NCBI GenBank assembly: GCA_963779325.1 | Contig: CAVZXS010000010.1 | Location: forward strand, 136,161 to 200,160 | Source of the DNA: CAVZXS01 sp963779325 | GTDB taxonomy: Bacteria > Bacteroidota > Bacteroidia > Chitinophagales > Chitinophagaceae | Direction of reading: 5' to 3' | DNA length: 64,000 nucleotides | Part shown: in pieces, positions 1-9,500 of the stretch | Numbering within the stretch: the stretch's first letter is position 1 | Layout of the letters: the number at the start of each line of letters is the position of its first letter | Made by a program: the position numbers and the translations under genes | The notes under the pieces: model-generated | Database searches by the model: none | What the model was told of the DNA's origin: nothing | What the model saw: only the letters and a program-made list of their open reading frames with translations

Positions 1-125
1 TTATTTATGCAACGGATACTTCATAAACGCATCCTCCAGTAAAGGCGTAAGCCTTGGTAACTTATATGATGAATACTGGAGTGACAGGTATGTAGCTTCC
101 GGCCGGTTAAAAAGATTTTTTTAAT

Positions 126-638
126 CTACCTGCCAATACCTTTCAAATACAAATCAAGGTCTCTGCGCAACTGATCCCGTTCCTGCGACAACTGCGCATT
201 CTTACTGCTCAGTTCCGCAATCTGCATTTGCGCATCGCCCATATTAGTCATTTCACTTTTTATTTTATTATAATCCAAAAACACGGCAAGAATAGCTTTG
301 TTCATACCTCCCTGCAATGAATTGTCGGTTATTTGCAGGTTAGTTAACTCCCGCAACTTATCGGTTACCTGGTCGCTGATATACTTTACATTAATACCGG
401 GCTTACCCATCGAGTCCAACAAGGCTTTGGCCTGTATCATACTGTTGGTAAATTTCTCCTGCGCCATTGCCTGCAGGCGATTCTGTTCCGCCTTTTTTTT
501 CAGCAATTCATTTTCTTTATACGGCAATTTAAAATCGAAATAAACCGCTGTGGTAACCATCAGTACGGAAATAAGAAAAAAGAAAAAAAACTTCCAAAAG
601 GCGCTGCTTCTTTCTGCTGTATTTAGCGGTGTTTGCAT
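126..638 (-). CDS. tssO: Type VI secretion protein TssO
   Basis: Small inner-membrane protein of 170 residues. It has one hydrophobic segment near the N-terminus (about residues 16-34), then a long charged, heptad-rich region ending in a strong coiled coil (about 125-165, many E/R/Q/L). Size, topology and position directly after tssK match TssO of the Bacteroidota-specific T6SS subtype iii, where TssO is thought to belong to the membrane-anchoring part of the apparatus. It is the last complete gene of a co-directional operon, 32 bp after tssK. The family is short and variable, so the call rests strongly on context. Confidence 0.75.
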   Translation of the reverse strand: MQTPLNTAERSSAFWKFFFFFLISVLMVTTAVYFDFKLPYKENELLKKKAEQNRLQAMAQEKFTNSMIQAKALLDSMGKPGINVKYISDQVTDKLRELTNLQITDNSLQGGMNKAILAVFLDYNKIKSEMTNMGDAQMQIAELSSKNAQLSQERDQLRRDLDLYLKGIGR

Positions 639-670
639 ATCAGGTATAATTTTATATTATTTAAAAATAA

Positions 671-1852
671 TTAATCGGCTAAAAAGCTCCTGCGCTTTTT
701 AATAGTGAGCTCGGGAAAATCAGATTTTACCACTTCTTCTTTTACAAAAATGTTCGCGTCTTTTTTCTTGCCGATATAATCGAGACGGCTCAGGTTATGA
801 AACAAGGAAGATACCGACCTGGTAAACATGGCGGTTTTCTCTACGGTATTATTAATGTTTTCATGCGAATACCTGTCCACCGTTAATTCGGTAATTAAAT
901 TCTCCAATTCGCCCTGGTTCAAATCGCACCACTCCATAAAATAATTCATCAACTCTTCTTTTCCGGAACCCAGGTATTGATCCAATGTATTTTTTAATAC
1001 CCTGGCCATGGATGCTATAACGGACAGCATATACAGCGGCGGTTGATGCAGCATACTCCAACGGTATACCATTGCGTGGCTGTTGGTGTATTGCAATATA
1101 TTCTCGCAAATTTTTTGAACAATAAGGGCCAACTCGTTTTGCTGCTTCTTTATTATTATTTTTTGCAGTATTTGCGTACTGTATAATTCCATCTTCGATA
1201 AAAATTCTTCCATACCCGCAAAAACATCCGTGAGCTCCGGGTGACTGCCCGCCGTAACGCAGGGAGGTATATAATTTTCGTCAACCAATATATTTTGCTC
1301 TTTAATAAAAAACTTACCGATTACCAACTGGTATAAACCGGGTTTTTGATTTTGCAAATTTTCTTCGGCAAGCAATGAAAGACTGTACTTAGGCAACGTG
1401 TACGGAATTCGCGGCGGCAATTCTTCTGCATTGGCATTACCTGCGGGTATTCTTTCATACGGGTTTACAGCAAGCACCACATAATAAGTTTCTGCATTCT
1501 CTTTCAGTTGGCTGAAAGGAACAGATAAACCGGTAATTTTTTCGGATGTTTCTGCAATATTACTGCCTGCATCTTGCTGTATATGAATTACCACACCACC
1601 GGGTGTGATGGCCCTGCAATAAAGCAGTTTTACACTAACCTGCTGCTGGTTGTCCATATTTATATACAACTTTACAGAATTGTGCTCACCCGCTACGGGC
1701 GGCAGCAAACCGTAATTGATTGCCGTAATATGCGCACCCGCCGCAAATGCCTGGTCCTGTATACGGGCATTCTGCTCTTCAATAAAATGATTTTTATTGA
1801 TTTTCATTCCGTCTACCCAATTGACGGGTAAATAATAAATTTGATTTGCCAT
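671..1852 (-). CDS. tssK: Type VI secretion baseplate protein TssK
   Basis: TssK-like baseplate protein of about 393 residues, which links the cytoplasmic baseplate wedge to the membrane complex in T6SS. The N-terminus has the typical pattern in which an N-W-x-D-G-M motif (residues 11-16) leads into K-x-H-F. I chose the ATG at 1852, nine codons inside the longest frame, because the family starts just before this motif and because it leaves only 2 bp after the tssN stop. The middle and C-terminal parts are helical and give no enzymatic motif. The neighbours tssE, F, G and N support the call strongly. Confidence 0.85.
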   Translation of the reverse strand: MANQIYYLPVNWVDGMKINKNHFIEEQNARIQDQAFAAGAHITAINYGLLPPVAGEHNSVKLYINMDNQQQVSVKLLYCRAITPGGVVIHIQQDAGSNIAETSEKITGLSVPFSQLKENAETYYVVLAVNPYERIPAGNANAEELPPRIPYTLPKYSLSLLAEENLQNQKPGLYQLVIGKFFIKEQNILVDENYIPPCVTAGSHPELTDVFAGMEEFLSKMELYSTQILQKIIIKKQQNELALIVQKICENILQYTNSHAMVYRWSMLHQPPLYMLSVIASMARVLKNTLDQYLGSGKEELMNYFMEWCDLNQGELENLITELTVDRYSHENINNTVEKTAMFTRSVSSLFHNLSRLDYIGKKKDANIFVKEEVVKSDFPELTIKKRRSFLAD

Positions 1853-1854
1853 GA

Positions 1855-2733
1855 TTATAAATTTAATGACCGGCGACAAACGATAACATCGTTTTCCCTG
1901 ACCCGGTTCGCATAAAATGTTTTTTCAGAATCAATATAGTCAGTACTAATACTGTACCATCTTGGTTTTTTGTAAAATATCCAGCCATAGGGGCCGGTAA
2001 CTTTATCGGTAAATTCTATTTTGCCATTGGGGTGTCTTTCATTGTAATCATTGATAAAGTAATAAAACAATTGCCCGAAATCCATATCCCTCGGAGCCTT
2101 GGCCCTGAAGTTGGTAAAATGGGGATCGTTTAATTTCTTTTGAAATTCAAAACTGATGACAAGCATGTTCTTCAATTTATCATCATCCGGTTCCTGTACT
2201 TCTACATTTACAGGGTAATACCATTGCTTGAAAATTTTTGGGGGCATGGCAACCGCCTTTAAAAAAGTATGATAAACAAAAAACGGAATAACAAAAAAAG
2301 CTACGCTTGCTCCCGCCATGTAATGATACCCGTCGCGGTTCATCCATTTAAAAACCACTACGAAAAACATATACCCGAAAACAGCCACCATAAAAGTATA
2401 CAGCACATTGATCCAAAAAGATCTGTCGCCGACTGACCATGCCAAATATTTAGGCATAAAATAAATATGCAAAACGCCGAGCAGGGTAAATATCAACTGC
2501 ATGATGATAAACGTACGCAACGGATTACCAAATAGGGAAGGGTGACCCAGGAAACCTGTTAGCGCAAAAAATAAAGAAGCCGCCAGCAAATAAAAGATGG
2601 TAGGTTTTATGTAGGCCTGAAAGCTGCCTCTTATTTTACCAACCAAACGACCGACGATAGCCATGAGCGAAAATCCGCCCAGACCCAATAGACCCATCAT
2701 TCTTAATAATTCCCCTGTAAAAATATTTTCCAT
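1855..2733 (-). CDS. tssN: Type VI secretion protein TssN (Bacteroidota T6SS membrane subunit)
   Basis: About 292 residues with five predicted membrane helices in the first ~165 residues and a soluble C-terminal domain of ~125 residues. This is the architecture of TssN, a subunit found only in T6SS subtype iii of Bacteroidota. The start at 2733 (M-E-N-I-F) was chosen over an upstream ATG at 2805, because the longer form would overlap tssG by 41 bp and add an atypical basic leader. It sits between tssG (31 bp away) and tssK (2 bp away). The presence of TssN together with TssO sets the T6SS subtype. Confidence 0.85.
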   Translation of the reverse strand: MENIFTGELLRMMGLLGLGGFSLMAIVGRLVGKIRGSFQAYIKPTIFYLLAASLFFALTGFLGHPSLFGNPLRTFIIMQLIFTLLGVLHIYFMPKYLAWSVGDRSFWINVLYTFMVAVFGYMFFVVVFKWMNRDGYHYMAGASVAFFVIPFFVYHTFLKAVAMPPKIFKQWYYPVNVEVQEPDDDKLKNMLVISFEFQKKLNDPHFTNFRAKAPRDMDFGQLFYYFINDYNERHPNGKIEFTDKVTGPYGWIFYKKPRWYSISTDYIDSEKTFYANRVRENDVIVCRRSLNL

Positions 2734-2764
2734 AATAGTGTGAGCAACTTTTACCTTAAAAAAT

Positions 2765-3700
2765 TTATATAACAGAAGATATGCCAAGCAACGGCGCATC
2801 TTCATTTTTATTAAGTACTAATTTTTCCGCTTTGCTTTTAAGCAATATGTTTGTTTTCACTTCCGCATTGGCCGGTATAAAATAATTATAAAAAACCTGC
2901 GACAAAGAAAAGTAATTGCCGCCGGTTACATATTGATACCCCTTTGTTTTTTGCAAAGGCCCTATACTAACTGTCACAACCGGGAACTGCTCCCTGAAGC
3001 TTTTGCCGCAAACAAGCTCGCCGCCCAACGTAAACCGGCCTAATACATTATAATCCCCGTACCCCGCATTATCATAATCATATTTTAAATCAATCTTTAC
3101 CGGTTCATTGATTATTTTCTGCAGTACCGCCGCGGTAGCTTCCAAGTCGCCGGCAATAATATGTACATACGGCAAAAACATGACCATAACCAACGCCGCA
3201 TTTACCGGAATGTCAGGCGGTAATCCCCAAAAATCAATAAAATATTCTTTTAACCAGCCGCTGCGTAAGCCCTGCAATAAATTACTTTCAATGGTTTCGT
3301 TTTGCAGCGTATGTAAAAAAAACTCGTTTTCAAACGGAGCAAAAAATTTTCTTATTTCTTTTTCTTTCTTTTTATTCAGCCTGTATTCTTCGGCCATTTC
3401 AGCGGCTGTTCTTGCTTTTCGGCTGCCGGCTTCCGCCTGAAAAAACAAACCTTCGGGCAATGCATCGTACAAGCCGGACCTTGAAAGATGTAAAGAAAGA
3501 AACTGCCTGTATGCCAGCTGATCGTCTACATCGGTATGGTATAAATCGTGTACATAGGTGCGGTAAAAAAAACCATCCGACTGTATTGCAAATTCTTTTT
3601 GCACCAATCCGCTTTCAATACATTGGGCAAGTAAAACCTCCGCCCGTATATCGGCGGGAATAGTATTGAACTCAAACGCTATTTTTTCAAGTTTTTTCAT
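2765..3700 (-). CDS. tssG: Type VI secretion baseplate protein TssG
   Basis: 311-residue cytoplasmic protein of the TssG (VasB/ImpH-related) baseplate family, which pairs with TssF in the wedge of the contractile apparatus. A small all-beta C-terminal segment with the G-x-x-Y-x-x-G-G-N-Y-F pattern and the family's usual length support the call, together with its position 9 bp after the tssF stop. No catalytic motif is expected. Sequence identity within TssG is low across bacteria, so the assignment relies on both context and overall pattern. Confidence 0.8.
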   Translation of the reverse strand: MKKLEKIAFEFNTIPADIRAEVLLAQCIESGLVQKEFAIQSDGFFYRTYVHDLYHTDVDDQLAYRQFLSLHLSRSGLYDALPEGLFFQAEAGSRKARTAAEMAEEYRLNKKKEKEIRKFFAPFENEFFLHTLQNETIESNLLQGLRSGWLKEYFIDFWGLPPDIPVNAALVMVMFLPYVHIIAGDLEATAAVLQKIINEPVKIDLKYDYDNAGYGDYNVLGRFTLGGELVCGKSFREQFPVVTVSIGPLQKTKGYQYVTGGNYFSLSQVFYNYFIPANAEVKTNILLKSKAEKLVLNKNEDAPLLGISSVI

Positions 3701-3709
3701 GCGGTGTCA

Positions 3710-5590
3710 TTATCGTTTTTTTACCTGCTCTTTTATGAAAACCCTTACCGGCATAAAAAAATTAGAATGCTGATCAATGGCAGTTTGTAAATCATTTTGC
3801 CAAAACTCAATTGTACCTTTTTCCTGTAACTTGCTCAAATCTTTTTGCGAGAGCAATATTGTAACATCTAATGTTCTTGTTAATCCGTTCCATTGGCCCG
3901 CCATCACATCCATTCCTTTTCGTATTTGCAATTCGGCGCCGGTAAATGCTAAACGCAGCTTGCAAAAGGCCGCAATATCTTCATTGGTTACCAATTTTTG
4001 TTTAGAAAGCAAAGCGCTTTTGTAAGCCAATACTTTTTCCGCATCGCTTAATTTATTTCTGCCGCCCTGCATAGTAGTTACCAATTTGGCAGCCCCGCTT
4101 TCAAATTGGCTGCTGCTGTATACACTCAGCGGCGTTTCGGCTTTTATTAAATTAGCATCAGCCCCGTTACTGCTCCAGAATTTTACATATACTGTTTGCC
4201 TTGCATCTTTCTTTTTATTGTTAATTACAAGATAAGGTGTGTTGCCTTTCAGCAACTGCTTATTCGTTATTTGTTGTTCCAGTTTATTAATCGTTTGCTG
4301 CAGTGTCGTCATTTCATTCTGCAAAAAATCGTTGCCCAAAATGGAGAAGGCTGCTGTTTCTTCGCGAAGCAAGTGAACTAATTTATCAACTGTTTCGGCG
4401 GCTTCCCGGCTATCAAAACGTCCTACCCCGCCATAGCGGAGCAATACTGAAAAATCATTCTCTGTGTCATTGTCCTTTCGCAGGTGCAGTGTAGCGCCCT
4501 GCTCGTCGGCAATGTGATAAATATCCAGGAAAGATTCTTCGGAAAGCAGGGGGATGATATTGATAAATTCTTTGAGACGATAATTAATATCAAGCAAATG
4601 CCTGTTGACAACCGGAAAACAGTTAGCGCTGACGATTACTTCTTCCAGTATATCGCCGCCGATATCTTCGGGGAACTGAATACAGACCCAATGAAGCGTT
4701 TCGGCCTGCATTTTAGCTAATTCTTTTTCATCAAAAACATCCCGAATGATTGCCGGTACGCCGGGTTTGTCGAAACTCTTTGCAGTTTTATTACCCGCAT
4801 CGGCAAGGGTTATAAAATGATGCAGGTAAGTTTGATGAATATGGTCATCAGATTTTTCGGTAGCGCTTATATCCCTGTTCAGTACGGCATCAATATCAAA
4901 ATAGTTGGCCGCATTTTTTTTCAACGGATAACCGGCTTCATGATTAATTTTCTGCGTGTCGATAACCCATTCAGCCTTTGGCAATTGGTTAAAAAAATGT
5001 TTTTTGTGCGATTGATGTATGGGATCAAAATAAAAACGCAGTCCGTCTAATTTGAGCAACTTGGTTTCTATACCCAACCAAAGATGGTTAGCAGAAAACC
5101 CTTTTCCGTCTTTTGTATTTAGGGGTTGCTGATTGGAAATGCTTTTATCGGTAAGTATAATTTTATTTCCGGCCGCTTTATATTTTACAGTTGCTTTATG
5201 CAACGTAAAAGTTCCCACGGGAGAAAAATAAATATCTTTCCAAACAGCTTTCTCTTCATCCTGCAAAGGTGCAAACCGTTTGCTGATATAGAATTGATCT
5301 TCGGGGCCTGTATGTGCTAAGGGGTCTGCCGGCAATGCGTAAGCAATGGCATGTGCCGGTAACACACCCGTAAGCGCTTCGGGAGAAAGCAATTGTACCA
5401 ATCTTTCTAAAACCCTTGACCGGCTGTTTTCTATTTCTCCGTTTATCTTTTCTAACTCAGCGGCACAGGCTCCCATTAATAAAGCTACCAACGGATCAAA
5501 ATTGGCCTCCGTATCCGTATCGGGTAATCCCCAAAAACGAGCCGCTGATTGCATCAACCGGTCTTTTATATGTTGCCTGCTGGTTGTCAT
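3710..5590 (-). CDS. tssF: Type VI secretion baseplate protein TssF
   Basis: 626-residue protein of the TssF (VasA/ImpG) baseplate family. The N-terminal segment has the family pattern: a helical R-x-x-R-x-L-x-R-L motif (about residues 60-68) followed by P-E-A-L. The C-terminal part has K-x-A-L-L-x-K-Q-x-L-V-T-x-E-D-I-x-x-F, the hallmark of TssF and phage gp6-like wedge proteins, followed by a predicted beta-strand tail. Its length agrees with other TssF proteins (about 600 residues). It lies 32 bp downstream of tssE and 9 bp upstream of tssG, in the order usual for this cluster. Confidence 0.87.
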   Translation of the reverse strand: MTTSRQHIKDRLMQSAARFWGLPDTDTEANFDPLVALLMGACAAELEKINGEIENSRSRVLERLVQLLSPEALTGVLPAHAIAYALPADPLAHTGPEDQFYISKRFAPLQDEEKAVWKDIYFSPVGTFTLHKATVKYKAAGNKIILTDKSISNQQPLNTKDGKGFSANHLWLGIETKLLKLDGLRFYFDPIHQSHKKHFFNQLPKAEWVIDTQKINHEAGYPLKKNAANYFDIDAVLNRDISATEKSDDHIHQTYLHHFITLADAGNKTAKSFDKPGVPAIIRDVFDEKELAKMQAETLHWVCIQFPEDIGGDILEEVIVSANCFPVVNRHLLDINYRLKEFINIIPLLSEESFLDIYHIADEQGATLHLRKDNDTENDFSVLLRYGGVGRFDSREAAETVDKLVHLLREETAAFSILGNDFLQNEMTTLQQTINKLEQQITNKQLLKGNTPYLVINNKKKDARQTVYVKFWSSNGADANLIKAETPLSVYSSSQFESGAAKLVTTMQGGRNKLSDAEKVLAYKSALLSKQKLVTNEDIAAFCKLRLAFTGAELQIRKGMDVMAGQWNGLTRTLDVTILLSQKDLSKLQEKGTIEFWQNDLQTAIDQHSNFFMPVRVFIKEQVKKR

Positions 5591-5622
5591 GTTTTAAAAA
5601 AAATCAATAAGTTATTATTATT

Positions 5623-6057
5623 TTAATAATAAGATAAAGGGCCTGTAAAGAATCGGTCGTTATAAACGATGGCTTCTTTTGTAGCAGTAAGCTTGCCGGA
5701 AATAGTGACATCCAGCATTTTTTTTACGTGTCTTCCGTTTATCTTGGCCGGCAATTCTTCCTGTTTTATAAGTATCTCCACTTTTACACTTTGTATACGC
5801 GGTTCATATTTATGCACAGCATGTAAAAGCGATTGCTTTATTTGCTCTCTTATTTTATTGTTGGAGGTTACATTGTCAAAATCGTTTTCCCATATCCAGC
5901 AACCGTATTCAGCATCATCGGTCATTTCGCCAAATGCGGTAGTAAGTATAAGATGTATATGCTGATACACCGATTGCTGCAATGAACAACGGGGATGGTC
6001 CTGTTTTTGCAAAACCTTATCCAACGAAAGCGGTAAAGAAAAATACTCTTGCTTCAC
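5623..6057 (-). CDS. tssE: Type VI secretion baseplate protein TssE (gp25-like)
   Basis: 144-residue protein of the GPW/gp25 lysozyme-like fold used as a structural wedge component in T6SS and phage tails. Visible family marks are the E-Y-G-C-W-I-W-E motif (about residues 45-52) and Y-E-P-R-I (about 87-91) followed by alternating beta strands. It is the first gene of the T6SS run in the window, with ~290 bp of non-coding DNA upstream, so the operon promoter probably lies there. The sheath, Hcp, VgrG, ClpV and TssP/Q/R genes are not in the window and may lie to the left or elsewhere. Confidence 0.87.
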   Translation of the reverse strand: MKQEYFSLPLSLDKVLQKQDHPRCSLQQSVYQHIHLILTTAFGEMTDDAEYGCWIWENDFDNVTSNNKIREQIKQSLLHAVHKYEPRIQSVKVEILIKQEELPAKINGRHVKKMLDVTISGKLTATKEAIVYNDRFFTGPLSYY

Positions 6058-6190
6058 GACAAAAAATAAGATTTAGGTAAAATGAAGAATCGGCTAAGGA
6101 GGGAATAAGCGTTTCAAAAGAATTGTCGTGAAAGCTGCTGATTTTAATACTCAGTTCGCCGAATCTTCAGGCCAAGTTACAACATTTGAA

Positions 6191-6198
6191 CAAAATTA
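6191..6198 (-). promoter_or_regulatory. Candidate -7 element for the T6SS operon
   Basis: Read on the minus strand this is TAATTTTG, a full match to the Bacteroidota -7 consensus TAnnTTTG, 134 bp upstream of tssE. No convincing -33 TTG lies at the usual ~20 bp distance, so this is only a candidate. The remainder of 6058-6349 shows no gene and no clear terminator. Confidence 0.3.
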
Positions 6199-6349
6199 AA
6201 TGAGCCCGGATAATAAACTTTTAATAATTCATTAATTCTCGGGCATTGGCAGATTTTACTGTTTTGGAAGTTAAACAAAATCAAAGTCCTTTTGTCGTTA
6301 TCAACAAAAACGCCCCGTTGAACTTACGGTCGTTATTAAAACAAGGATA

Positions 6350-7333
6350 CTATATCATGGCTTTTACCTTAGCAACTAAATCAAGTACGCTAATATTATT
6401 CATGCACTTAAAATGTCCGCGGGGACATTTATCATATCCAATTTTACTGCAAGGCCGGCAGCGGAGTTTTGCAACTTGAAATTTTGCATTCGGAATTTCT
6501 TTAATGCCGTAATAGGGTGTCATACCAAATTCAGGTACGGTATTTCCCCATAATGATATTACCGGTTTTTTATATGCCGCGGCTATATGCATCAGCCCGG
6601 TATCATTGGTTACAACCAGTTTTGCTTTACGTACCAGGTCAGCGCTTTCATTTAAACTAAACTTACCGCAGGCATTATAAATTTTCACTTCGTCAATTGC
6701 AGCCACTTCTTTACCGACGGCGGCATCTTCTTTTCCGCCCAGTAAAATAATCGGGTGATTTAACTGCTTACAAAATTCTTTCAACTTTTCTACGGGGAAT
6801 TTTTTCGTGGCATGCGCCGCACCTATAACCAACCCTATGTAACCCGCTTGGTGCGAAACGGGAATATCGCTTCTTTTTGTTTCTTCATTCTGCGCAATAA
6901 AATAATCTAACCCCGCGCCGTCATTTTTTACGCCAAAACTTTCCACCGTTTTTAAATACCTGTCTGCAATGTGCAAATCAGGCATCATATTTATTTTAAG
7001 ATTGGTATAAATATATTTTTGAATATTGAGTTTGTTGAATGAAAAAGATTTTACACCCAATGCTCTTTTTACTTTTAGCGTACGCAGGTTATGATGCAGG
7101 TCAATTACATAATCATATTCTTCCAATTTCAATTCATGAATCATGAGTTCTTCGCTGTGGGCCAGCACATGTATTTTATCTATGTAGGGGTTGTGTTCTA
7201 CCACGGAGCGAAAAGCATCTTTTACCAAAAAATGTATTTCAGCATCCGGCACTTGTTTTTTTAAACAACGGATGACGGGTGTGGTGAGGACAATGTCGCC
7301 GATGGAAGAGAATCTTATTACCAGGAATTTCAT
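6350..7333 (-). CDS. Glycosyltransferase family 9 (ADP-heptose:LPS heptosyltransferase-like)
   Basis: 327-residue cytoplasmic GT-B enzyme of family GT9, which transfers heptose or related sugars from nucleotide donors to lipopolysaccharide core. The N-terminus K-F-L-V-I-R-F-S-S-I-G-D-I-V-L-T-T-P (residues 2-19) is the family signature. The C-terminal half has N-D-T-G-L-M-H-I-A-A-A (about 243-253) and P-V-I-S-L-W-G, the donor-site motifs. The end of the protein has a small cysteine cluster (C-R-P-C-x6-C-P-x5-C) often seen in this subgroup. It follows an MFS carrier with a 58 bp gap. The exact sugar cannot be read from sequence. Confidence 0.85.
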   Translation of the reverse strand: MKFLVIRFSSIGDIVLTTPVIRCLKKQVPDAEIHFLVKDAFRSVVEHNPYIDKIHVLAHSEELMIHELKLEEYDYVIDLHHNLRTLKVKRALGVKSFSFNKLNIQKYIYTNLKINMMPDLHIADRYLKTVESFGVKNDGAGLDYFIAQNEETKRSDIPVSHQAGYIGLVIGAAHATKKFPVEKLKEFCKQLNHPIILLGGKEDAAVGKEVAAIDEVKIYNACGKFSLNESADLVRKAKLVVTNDTGLMHIAAAYKKPVISLWGNTVPEFGMTPYYGIKEIPNAKFQVAKLRCRPCSKIGYDKCPRGHFKCMNNISVLDLVAKVKAMI

Positions 7334-7391
7334 AATATGAATTTCAGGAATAGAAACGAATTAATACAGATTATAGTATTGAACCGAATGC

Positions 7392-8645
7392 TTAATGCTC
7401 CGTAAAATTGAGATCTTTATTAAATGTCTCCTTTGTAAGAATGGCAGCAACAACCGTGATGCACATAATAATAATGGCTGCGATAATACCGCCGTTTACA
7501 TAACCCACACCCTCTATATTTCGTAACCATTTAAAAAGAGGCAGTATGAAAATGGCTAATAAACCGCGAACCATATTGGGTATGGTAGTGGCCGCTGTAG
7601 CACGCAGGTTGGTACCAAACTGTTCTGCACCCATCGTTACAAATATGGCCCAAAAGCCCGTACCGAAGCCCAGGCCTGCGCAAACCCAATACAAAGAACT
7701 TGCGGTTCCGTTGCGCAGCACGGTAAAAAATAAAATTATAAACAGTGTTGTTATTCCGTAAAACAAAAACAGTGCTTTTTTTCTGCTCCTTAGCCATTGG
7801 CTTACAAAACCAATTAATATATCGCCGATTGAGATAGCCGCATAAGCATACATAATGGCTTTACCGGGATCAATCGGTTCTGTAATACCCATTTGTTTAC
7901 CAAAATCACCGGAAAAACTTACCAATACGCCAATAACGAACCAGGTTGGTAAACCAATCAGTATTCCAAGTAAATATTTTTTAAATCTGTCGGCATTATT
8001 AAACAACATAAAAATATTGCCGCGTTGTACATTGAGTTTTTTTGTTTCATGAAACATACCTGATTCAAAAACAGAAATACGAAGTATTAATAGCAATAAT
8101 CCAAGACCGCCACCGATAAAATAGCAGGTACGCCAGTCAAAATTTTCTTTCATTATAAAAGCGACCACTGCACCCGTTAATCCAATGCCCGCTACTAAAG
8201 ATGTGGCGATACCTCGCTTCTCTTTTGGAGTGAGTTCCGACACCAATGTTATACCTGCACCTAACTCACCCGCCAAACCAAGCCCCGCAATGAAACGGAT
8301 AAGTTTATATTGATCGGCAGTCTCTACAAATCCATTGGCGATATTAGCAAGAGAATATAAAACAATAGAACCAAAAAGCACACTCAGTCTACCTTTTTTA
8401 TCACCCATAATACCCCAAATAATTCCGCCGATCAGCAATCCAAACATTTGCCATTGAATAATACTTTCACCTTCGGTTAAAATTTGCTCTTCATTTAAAC
8501 CGATGGAGCGTAAACTGGGTACACGAATAATGCTGAACAGCAACAAATCATATATATCGACAAAATAGCCCAAGGCTGCTACAATAACGGCAATACTGAA
8601 AATGCCTTTCTGCTTATCGGTAGCTAAAGAATGTTGCGACTTCAT
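7392..8645 (-). CDS. MFS transporter, sugar/metabolite:H+ symporter type
   Basis: 417-residue major facilitator with about 12 hydrophobic segments. The first cytoplasmic loop carries motif A as G-D-K-K-G-R (about residues 81-86), and D-I-Y-D in helix 1 is typical of the metabolite:proton symporter subgroup (ShiA/ProP/KgtP relatives). G-L-G-L-A-G-E-L-G-A-G (about 140-150) matches the substrate-lining helix 4/5 region of this subgroup, and S-E-L-T-P-K-E-K-R-G is the loop after it. The start lies 3 bp after the stop of the upstream DedA gene, so the two are probably co-transcribed. The substrate is unknown. Confidence 0.8.
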   Translation of the reverse strand: MKSQHSLATDKQKGIFSIAVIVAALGYFVDIYDLLLFSIIRVPSLRSIGLNEEQILTEGESIIQWQMFGLLIGGIIWGIMGDKKGRLSVLFGSIVLYSLANIANGFVETADQYKLIRFIAGLGLAGELGAGITLVSELTPKEKRGIATSLVAGIGLTGAVVAFIMKENFDWRTCYFIGGGLGLLLLILRISVFESGMFHETKKLNVQRGNIFMLFNNADRFKKYLLGILIGLPTWFVIGVLVSFSGDFGKQMGITEPIDPGKAIMYAYAAISIGDILIGFVSQWLRSRKKALFLFYGITTLFIILFFTVLRNGTASSLYWVCAGLGFGTGFWAIFVTMGAEQFGTNLRATAATTIPNMVRGLLAIFILPLFKWLRNIEGVGYVNGGIIAAIIIMCITVVAAILTKETFNKDLNFTEH

Positions 8646-8648
8646 AGT

Positions 8649-9395
8649 TTAATTAAGAATTGGAATCGGTTGTTGAAGCGGAGTAGATTTTTTTCTTCCT
8701 GAAATTAATTTTATTATTATCGGTGCGGTGGTAACCAATACTATACCCAACACAATTATTTCCAGGTGTTCTTTCAAATCAAATCCAAACCGGCTCAATA
8801 TCCATTTTTGCAAAAAATGACCCGCCATAATCATAGAAAAAACCCAGGCGATACAACCGACGATATTATAAAAAGAAAATTTAGCTTTACTCATACCCAC
8901 AATACCCGCCACTATGGGAGCAAATGTGCGTATGATAGGAATAAATCTTGCTATGATGATAGCGCCTCCCCCGTTTTTATCATAAAATTCTTTGGCCTGT
9001 AATAAATAACGCTTTTTAAACAGCCATGTATCTTTTCGCTGAAATAAAAACGGTCCGCTTTTTTTGCCAAACCAATAACCCACAAAATTACCGATGATAC
9101 CGGCAACGGTAATTAACGCGATTAGCACAAACAGATCGAACCACTCGTTGCGTATATTGCCCATACCAATCAATTTTAAAAACTGGTAGGCCAAACCCGG
9201 GTCATGTTTCACATCATCCATTTCATGCGCATAAATACCCGCTACAAAAAGCAACGAATCGCCGGGCAGAAAGAAGCCGGCGAACAAACCCGTTTCGGCG
9301 AATACAACGAACAGTAATAACCATAAACCGCCGTTTTCAATATACCATTGCGGTTGTAAAAGATTGGACCAATGAAATACATCAAGTAAAAACAT
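8649..9395 (-). CDS. DedA family membrane protein (VTT domain)
   Basis: 248-residue inner-membrane protein with the DedA/VTT fold; members include lipid scramblases and putative transporters. Key marks are E-T-G-L-F-A-G-F-F-L-P-G-D-S-L-L (about residues 34-49), containing the re-entrant loop E and P-G-D, and A-R-F-I-P-I-I-R-T-F-A-P-I-V-A-G (about 148-163), the signature F/R-x-P-x-x-R-x-x-x-P-x-x-A-G motif. About five hydrophobic segments are visible. It stops 3 bp before the MFS carrier, forming a two-gene unit. The specific lipid role is not deducible. Confidence 0.87.
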   Translation of the reverse strand: MFLLDVFHWSNLLQPQWYIENGGLWLLLFVVFAETGLFAGFFLPGDSLLFVAGIYAHEMDDVKHDPGLAYQFLKLIGMGNIRNEWFDLFVLIALITVAGIIGNFVGYWFGKKSGPFLFQRKDTWLFKKRYLLQAKEFYDKNGGGAIIIARFIPIIRTFAPIVAGIVGMSKAKFSFYNIVGCIAWVFSMIMAGHFLQKWILSRFGFDLKEHLEIIVLGIVLVTTAPIIIKLISGRKKSTPLQQPIPILN

Positions 9396-9500
9396 AACTA
9401 AATTCCTCTATCCTGTTACGGATTTTTAGAAGCTCTTCTTTATTAAAAAATTTCTTGTCTTATCTAAAATATTTTGCGTGCAAATTTCGACTTTTTACTT

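Noticed and set aside
1..118. Short minus-strand open stretch ending at position 1 with about 39 codons
   Set aside because: It has no suitable start codon apart from a methionine near its end and no recognisable family. It may be part of a gene remnant downstream of tssO but cannot be supported.
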